Source: Rhizophagus irregularis (taxonomy: Eukaryota; Glomeromycota; Glomeromycetes; Glomerales; Glomeraceae). From it: a stretch of DNA of 64,000 nt. The translations under genes and the position numbers were made by a program. The stretch is from positions 2,108,001 to 2,172,000 of the forward strand of contig NC_089445.1 of the NCBI RefSeq assembly GCF_026210795.1, written 5' to 3'. The notes beneath the pieces are model-generated. The model was not told the DNA's origin. It did not search any database and saw nothing but the letters and a program-made list of their open reading frames with translations. This document shows, piece by piece, positions 57,242-64,000 of this stretch (position 1 is the first letter of the stretch; each line of letters begins with the position of its first letter).

Positions 57242-58501
57242 AATAAGGCAGACATCCTCATATTATCACAATATTGCCGATCATTTTGCTAATCACTTGT
57301 CCAATATTATCACATAAAAAAATACCATTGAATTAATTTTTTCACAAATTCTACATAATAATGTATAAAATTTTGATTTTATTTACTTTATTTTATTTAT
57401 TGTTAATAAATTAGTTCTTAAAATAATTCATAAAAATTTTGTCAAATATCAGACATATATTAATTTTACAACAATTGTAAACATTTATTTAATGATAACT
57501 TTTGGGTTATCAAAAATTATTTAGGTTTATTTTAACTACTAATTCTTGAATACCTAAATAGCATACTGTAAAAGTTTCAAGTTTGGCCCGAAGTTCTATA
57601 GCTTGGCCCAAAGCTTCAAAGTCAAATTAGCAGAACAGGGCGGACATCCTCATATTATCACATTATTGCTGATCATTTTGCCGATCATCTATTTTAAATA
57701 TTATCACATAAAAAATACCATTTTTTTGCAAATTTAACTATATAAATTTTATTTGTTATCAAAATTTATCCAAAGTCCGAAAATTAATGTTTTCAAATCC
57801 AAAAATTAACTAAAACCCAAAAATGGGCTGAATTTTAATAATAATTAGAAAATTGAAATTATTTTAATGATATTGTGACAACCAGTGATTAAAATTTAAT
57901 GTTTTATAGCTTTTTAGATTCATCTCGTCAAGACAAACATTTTGATAGTAATTTTATAATTTTTTACGCCAAATTGATTGAGAAATTGTATTTTGAAAAT
58001 TTCTATTTATTATATAGATTATAACAAATATAATTGCAAGTATAAATTTAGCCATAACTTCTTGATTACCTAAAATTAGGAATGATTACTTCGGCCATTG
58101 ATTTTAAATCAGTTAAACTATAACCCATAAAAGTTTCAAGCTTCGGCCAAACTTCTGTGACTTTGGCCGAAGTTTTAAAGTCTGATATCACCCAATTTAC
58201 TATAAGATCGGCAAATGATCGGCAAGGTGATATAAGGATGTCCGCCCTGTTAATTAGCAGATGATTAGCATATATATGAATTATTGAAAATTTCAACCTA
58301 AGGCTAAATTAGGAACCACATTTTATTTTGCTACAATACTTTTATATTTAATTATTGATAACCTAAATTATTAAACAAAACAGTTAAATATAATTTTTAG
58401 AACATTTATAGCTTGAGATAAGGCTTCAAAGTTAATGTAATATAACATTTATTATAATCGGCAAATGATCAACATGTGATATAGGGTATGTTCACCCTGT
58501 T
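57242..58501. mobile_element. MULE-type nonautonomous element, outer copy
   Basis: The left end AATAAGGCAGACATCC and the inverted right end GGTATGTTCACCCTGTT are related to each other and to the inner copy at 57634. Both are followed inward by ATATTATCAC/GTGATAT and GCCGATCATTT motifs. Flanks ATAGTAACC and (after removing the hAT) ATAGTACCA are similar but not identical, perhaps a decayed duplication. The large hAT inserted exactly at its right border. Confidence 0.6.
57634..58251. mobile_element. MULE-type nonautonomous element, inner copy, 618 bp
   Basis: Termini AACAGGGCGGACATCC and GGATGTCCGCCCTGTT are perfect inverted repeats. An exact 9-bp duplication AATTAGCAG lies at 57625-57633 and 58252-58260. 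Subterminal GATCGGCAAATGATCGGC-type repeats are followed inward by AT-rich DNA without an ORF. The 9-bp duplication fits Mutator-like transposition. Confidence 0.9.
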
Positions 58502-58606
58502 ATAGTACTAGAGATGGTATCGGTTCAGTTTGGTTTAGTTCAGTTTATAAACCAGCAGTTTAGATAGCAAACTGAACTGATCACGGTTTATTATTTAGTG
58601 CAAACC

Positions 58607-60053
58607 AGCATAGCAGGCTTTCTATATTATTACATAGATTTTGCCAATCATTTTCAATTTTATCACATATCATTATGATGCATCATATTGATTCTTTTGA
58701 ACAGTTCTACATAATAATATATTCTCAAAATTTGCCAATGTTTTAATTTTATTATGTATTTTAAATATATTTATTTTTATTAAAAACCATTCTTTATTGG
58801 TCAACTTTTATATGTAATAATATTTAATTTAACATAATCTCTCAATTATTTTTAATATAAATGTCTTGGTAGATTAAAATTTTACATAATAAATATACCT
58901 CAAACTTTCCAATCTATTAAATATCAATTTAGTATATCTGTGTATAAATATTCATTAAAATTGGAAATAAAATAAGGGACTTTAAACTTTAATATGTACT
59001 GTTCGCTTAAGATTAAAATCAAAAATAATTCTTATAGCAAAATTGTAAATAATTTGACATACATGTATGCTAGAGACATGATTCTACATTTATTTGAAAG
59101 GGAAGAATGAGGTCTATCCAGTGATTAAAATCACGTAAATTGAATCACTGGTTGATAAATAATTTTATCCAACATATTAATTTCCAATTATTGAACTTAA
59201 TCATCAATATCTCCACATATAATAATTTAATTTGAATGATCTTTAATTCTAAAATTAGTGTATATTTTCCCTTTCAAATAAATATAATTTGTTTATTTAG
59301 TATATACGATAAATCAATGAATATAACTACAATTAAACCCCATTAAAAAATATAGATCATATTCATAAGATTATTTTCATTTCATTTAAAAAATGTCATT
59401 TAAGCTTGAAATTGATGGAACATACGAAATAACTTCGTCCTAAAAGAAGAGTGAAAAAACATATATAATTAGTTTATTAAAAAAAGGAAAAAAATTACTC
59501 TGAAAATCCTATACCAAAAAACTCTCCCTTTATTCTGCAAAAATATTTAGTCAAAATATTTATCTTGTCATTTTATTTACTTTAATAGACTATTATAGAA
59601 GTAAACTTTTAAAAAATAACAAATTATAATTATATTGAATAAGAATAAATATAAATTAAATAAAATAATTATAAAATATAATATTACTATTTTATGCGAA
59701 ACTTTAACATACTTGTAACTTCTAACAATATTCAAATTATTTTGCGAGGTACTTAAAAAGAGTTTGCAGTATTGAAATATGCATGTAACTTTTGCTATTA
59801 AATTTTTTGTGGCGCTATTTAATTAAGATAGTGAAGATATCACGAATTTAAGTTTTGTGTAACATCACAAGATCTAGCTAATAAAATACGTACACTTGTG
59901 TCAAACAATTATGTAATTTAGAATTATAATACCTAATAGATTTTGCAATTTTATTTTTATATAATATTTCATTAAAATTATTTTTTTTAATGGAAAATAA
60001 AAGTGATCGGTAAAGTGATCGGCAAAGTGATAATATAGAAAGCATACTATGTT
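58607..60053. mobile_element. 9-bp-TSD element nested in the hAT, 1.45 kb
   Basis: The left end AGCATAGCAGGCTTTCTATA and the inverted right end (TATAGAAAGCATACTATGTT) match with a few changes. An exact 9-bp duplication GTGCAAACC lies at 58598-58606 and 60054-60062. Its ends contain GATCGGCAAAGTGAT-type motifs related to the elements at 57242 and 57634. The interior is AT-rich and noncoding. MULE-type by duplication length. Confidence 0.85.
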
Positions 60054-60239
60054 GTGCAAACCACAGTTCAAACTGCAGTTAAACTGCGGTTTAAGCTACA
60101 GTTCAAACTGCAGTTTACATATTTAATCATTAAATTATTATATCATTTATAATTTATATAACAATTAGTAATAGCATTCACAATTATTTTATTTTATTTA
60201 TTTCATAATTTGTTAACATCAAAAATAAAATCTTTCACT

Positions 60240-62088
60240 TAAAATTTAAACCTATTCATTTGTTTCATTTTCTTTATCACCATCATCACCATTATCATCA
60301 TCGCTATCAGGTTGATCAACCTCATTATTATCTTCACCAATTTTTTCAGTAATCCAACTTTTTAAACATAATAAGGCACGAGCTGTTTCTAGATTTAAAT
60401 GATTTCGCACCTTGGAAATAGTTAAACCAGCAATAGAAAATGCTTGTTTACAGGATACTGAAGTTGCTTAAATAGCAAGGTGATCTTTGGCCATAGCTGA
60501 AAGAATTGGAAATTTTTTTTATAAGAATTCCACCATATTAAAGGATCACAATTATCATTTTGGGGCAAAGATAAATATTTTTCTAATTCATTACTTAAAA
60601 CGGATTGTATTGTTGGACGAAATTTATCTACTAGACTTTTTAAGTGAGCACGGGCATCAAGTTGTTGTGCTACATTTACAACATTATCATTATTATTTTG
60701 AGCACCAATATTGTTGCTATGATTGTTGTATTATCAATGATATCCCAATATTCAATTAATTTTTGAAGTATAGAATCTGCTAATAAATATTGTGTCTGAT
60801 TAACCGAAATTTCATATTGTAAATGTTGCAGAAAGTCAGGTGGAGAGCTCCAATTGTTGAATACATAGATGAAGAAAGTGTCAAAGTAGCAGAGTAAAAA
60901 GATGATAAAACAGATACAAGTTCCTAGGAATAAAAAAATTATTTATTAATAATTACATTTAATCCAACTTACGTTTAAATTTTCCCAATCATTATCGTCA
61001 AAATGGATATTTGTAAATTCATTTGAATGTTGTGCTATAAGCATATTTGCTTAAACTTTTATTTGAATCATTTTATTAATCATTAAAAATGTTGAATTCC
61101 AGCGTGTATTAATATCAAGCTGTGGTGATAGAAATTCAATAGATTGAGACTCAAATATGCGCCATAAATCTTCTAAAAGTTTATTAGAATTGCATAAATT
61201 TTCTAACTTTGTCAACAGACGCATCATGAATATATGCACCACATCGAAAATGAGAAAAATTAATATTATTAAGTGTATTTTTCAATTCATTTTTCATTTC
61301 TCTTCTACACACAAACATTGCTACAGCATTATCTGTTGTAATTGCAAATGCTTTAGAGGATAGATTCAATTCTGATAATAAATTTGTTAAGTTTGTGCCA
61401 TATTTTTACCAGTATATGATTCGTGAAATGGTATAATATCAAGTAAAAAATGTCCAAGTGTCCAATTATCATCAATGTAATGACAGATTACTCCAAGAAA
61501 TGCAGTATGACTATTGTCAGACGTCCACATATCAGTAGTTAAAGATATTCCACTTTTAATTTTTTCAATGTCATACTTTAATATTTTACGCCAATTTTCA
61601 AATCTATTAACTACATGCTTTTTAATATATTTACGATTTGGTACACGATAACGTGGATCAAATTTTTTGATCATTTCAATAAAATAATCCTCCTCTACTA
61701 CAGAAAATGGCTGCAAACTTGTTACTATCCAATCAATTAAATTTTTACTTTTTTTAAAATTTTCTTTACGATTATATGGATATGTACGTTGAAAATTTAA
61801 GGTTGTTTGAGTAAATTTACGTTGGTATTCGATTGGATGCTTCTTTTCTAAATGTTTCTTTAAAGTTCCAGTTGAAGTAGAACTACTATATACAGTTGCA
61901 CATATTTGACATTTTTGAGAGTTCTTTGTTCTGATAAAAAATTCATTTATCTCATATGAAGATGAAGTTTTATTATTTCTAATTGGCCCTCCATTAGATT
62001 TTTGACTTCTGTCGTCAGTAATGTCTATAACTGATTGATCACTAATATCACTAATAGCTGTATCATCAAAAGTATATTCACTAGACAT
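60240..62088 (-). pseudogene. hAT transposase (BED zinc finger), decayed
   Basis: Starts MSSEYTFDDTAISDISDQSV. A BED zinc finger (CQICATVYSSSTSTGTLKKH then LEKKH) lies at residues about 60-90. The catalytic region contains SLTTDMWTSDNSHTAFLGVI (first Asp, about 61540-61490), and after a frame shift FAITTDNAVAM (second Asp, about 61345). RWNSTFLMINKMIQIK (about 61100) precedes a break at 61050, a region with several stops and shifts. The C-terminal hATC dimerisation block reads SIAGLTISKVRNHLNLETAR then ALLCLKSWI (about 60450-60360), ending in an acidic tail (DDDNGDDGDKENETNE). It is the likely former transposase for the element's own TIRs and possibly for MITEs with TAGGGATG ends. Confidence 0.88.
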
Positions 62089-63555
62089 TTTGCAATTTTC
62101 AAAAAAAAGGGGGTCAGGAAGAATGAAAATCAGAAAGTAGAAATTTAATTATTATTAACTCCTTAATCAACGTGCTTTATATAGTTACATTGTAATTAAA
62201 AAAGTAAAATTTAAAGATTCTCTAATTAAAAACTTACAAAATTCAAAGAATCCATCAGAAAGTTGGAAAAAAATAGGAAAGAAAGATTTATTATAAAGCT
62301 TCAAACTGACCTAAAATTTTTTGTATAAAAAAAACGCCAAAATATTTTTTTATTAAAAAAATGGTTCGGAGTTTTGCTTTATTCAACTATGATAAAAAGG
62401 AATTTGATTATTATTATTTTTTTTAAAAAATAATTACAAGGAAGACGACGTAATTAATTTATTGATTCTACAATATTATGGACTTTGCGATCACGTAATA
62501 TATATATTGTGATCCACTCCTACAAGAAATTATTCCTTAAAAGGTTCTATTTTGAAATCTACAAAAAAAGTGATTGGTAAACATACTTATATAAAAGAAA
62601 AACAAATCCTGCTCCCTCACCCCTTTAGAACACTTACTTATCTTCAAGTTCAAAATTAAAAGTTAAAGAACATTAATAAATGTTCTTACATAGCAAATAC
62701 TATTCTCTCTCCCTACCTATCCGTCTCCAATTTCAAGTTCCAGTCCAAAATCTACATAAAAAAGTCAAAGAACGTTAGTAAACGTTCTTATATATATAAA
62801 AAGAAACTCCTGTTGGCTGTTCCTCTTCCTACCTACTCTTCTCCAATTCCAAGTTTTAGCCTGGATTCTGAAATCTACAAAAAAGAGAAGAAAATTACTA
62901 AAACATTCTTCATAAAAAAAATTTAAATATTTTGAAGTTCGTACATACAAAAATAAAAAAAAACGATTTTTTTAAATAATAAAAAAGATTAAATAATAGA
63001 AAGAACGATGTAATAAGAAATAAAAGTTTTGGCAATAAAACTGAAAATAACTATTTTTTTTTTAAAAAAAAAATTAGATTATTAATTTATCATCTCAATG
63101 AAACAATTGGTAAATCAGTCACATGTTTTATGTTTGATGCCGAAACTCTGATCAAAAGCTAATTCAGCTTGAACTATAGTTTGAACCACAAGTTGAGCTG
63201 CAGTTTAAACCAGTAAATCAAACCGCGGTTTGAAATGTTTAAACTGCCTCATATCAGTTCTATTTCAAACTGCGGCTAAACTGGTTTCACTTAAACCGAT
63301 ACCATCCCTATATAGTACCAAGGGGGATATTTTACAATTATCTCGTGATTCAGTAATCAGATTTAAGCCATCATTTTTTTATTTGATAACTCTCATTGAG
63401 CTTTTCAAAATAAAAAAATAATCGTTCAAATTGGACCAGTAGATCATGAGATATTCGCAAAAAACAGAATATTTAGATTTTATTTAATACCTGGGGGTAC
63501 AGGATCAAATCCCCGATTTTTGCAAGATACCCAGGGTACTGTGGCCCGCTATATA

Positions 63556-64000
63556 TGGTAGTATTGTAAGCATGTGTATGCTATTTTTTGTGCTGTTTGC
63601 ACTACTATCCTAAAACCCTTTGCTACATAAATTCAAGTTTTAGTTATTGTATTATTTTGAATATTTTTCAGGTATTTTCTTCATTTTTCATGTTGTTCCT
63701 TGCTCTTTTTTGCTGCATAATTTAACATTGCTTTGTAACAATGCCATGTAAGTGTAATTATTTAACTGCAAAGATAACATTTAGCCTAAATGAGATCATT
63801 CATATTCTTTGCTGCATTAATAAGCCATTTATACAGGAATTTCATAAAAAAGTTAAAATTTATGAAGATATTGCAATTATTAAATCATTACAAGAGTTTT
63901 ATATGTTTTATATGTAATAGAAACTTCATCAATTTTATTTTTTATTTTATTTTTCTGATACTGAGGTCAAATTACATATAGGACTCATTTACATAATATT
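63556..64000. other. AT-rich end of window, no gene seen
   Basis: Short open stretches are low-complexity. No repeat border is evident. Confidence 0.4.

Larger units (their letters stand above)
58509..63310. mobile_element. hAT transposon, 4.8 kb
   Basis: Termini TAGAGATGGTATCGGTT (left) and AACCGATACCATCCCTA (right), with exact 8-bp duplications TATAGTAC at 58501-58508 and 63311-63318. Subterminal regions on both sides are full of AAACTGCGGTTT/AAACCAG-type repeats (58540-58600, 60060-60120, 63170-63295), as known for hAT binding sites. It carries a hAT transposase pseudogene on the minus strand and a 1.45-kb nested element (58607-60053). Confidence 0.93.
56693..63555. mobile_element. possible outermost TIR element holding the right-hand nest
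   Basis: TATAATGCGGGCCATAGTAC at 56693 and its inverted near-copy (GTACTGTGGCCCGCTATATA, ending at 63555) are the only two such sequences in the window. Everything between them (MITEs, MULE-type elements, the 4.8-kb hAT) can be removed as later insertions. No clear target duplication is seen, so this pairing is tentative. Confidence 0.4.

Overview
The window looks like nuclear DNA of an arbuscular mycorrhizal fungus, most like Rhizophagus (Glomeromycotina). It is very AT-rich, with genes carrying many short GT-AG introns, an F-box/LRR-type protein, and degenerate transposase and LINE ORFs of the kinds that fill those genomes. The species assignment is from memory of such proteins, not from a search.

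Left part (about 0.9-20.5 kb), host genes. In order: a 21-exon AIF-like NAD(P)H oxidoreductase with an N-terminal Rieske domain (+); an intronless F-box protein (-); a 141-residue predicted secreted protein (-, 3 exons); a 500-residue cytochrome P450 (-, 10 exons); a 580-residue single-pass membrane protein with Pro-rich and eight-Cys ectodomain and a His-Pro-rich tail (-, 2 exons); a decayed second P450 copy (-); then about 3 kb of AT-rich spacer with microsatellites; and the elongation factor Spn1/IWS1 (-, 3 exons). I reassembled the exons by hand; all splice in frame with GT-AG borders.

Right part (about 21-64 kb), layered transposons. I find no intact host gene here. A MULE transposase pseudogene (27.1-30.3 kb) carries two small hAT-type elements and borders a 7-kb TIR element, which in turn holds a long-TIR element and an ORF1-only retroposon. 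Next come a DDE endonuclease fragment, a hAT transposase pseudogene, and nested ORF1-type fragments. A second transposase pseudogene is split: its 5' half is at 42.7-44.4 kb and its 3' half at 54.6-55.8 kb. Between the halves lies a 10-kb APE/RT LINE that itself holds three ORF1-only retroposons and a mariner-like MITE. The right end holds a 4.8-kb hAT element with exact 8-bp target duplications, itself interrupted by a 1.45-kb element with a 9-bp duplication, next to a family of elements nested inside one another.

Most notable: (i) HAL1-like retroposons that encode only an RRM-bearing ORF1 protein and no RT, with 15-16 bp target duplications, two of them inserted back to back at the identical site; (ii) at least a dozen small nonautonomous DNA elements with directly readable target duplications, allowing a relative insertion history; (iii) a mariner-like insertion in a LINE whose removal restores the RT reading frame at the junction. 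Coordinates of element ends come from reading the repeats by eye. Family assignments rest on motifs and target-duplication length.
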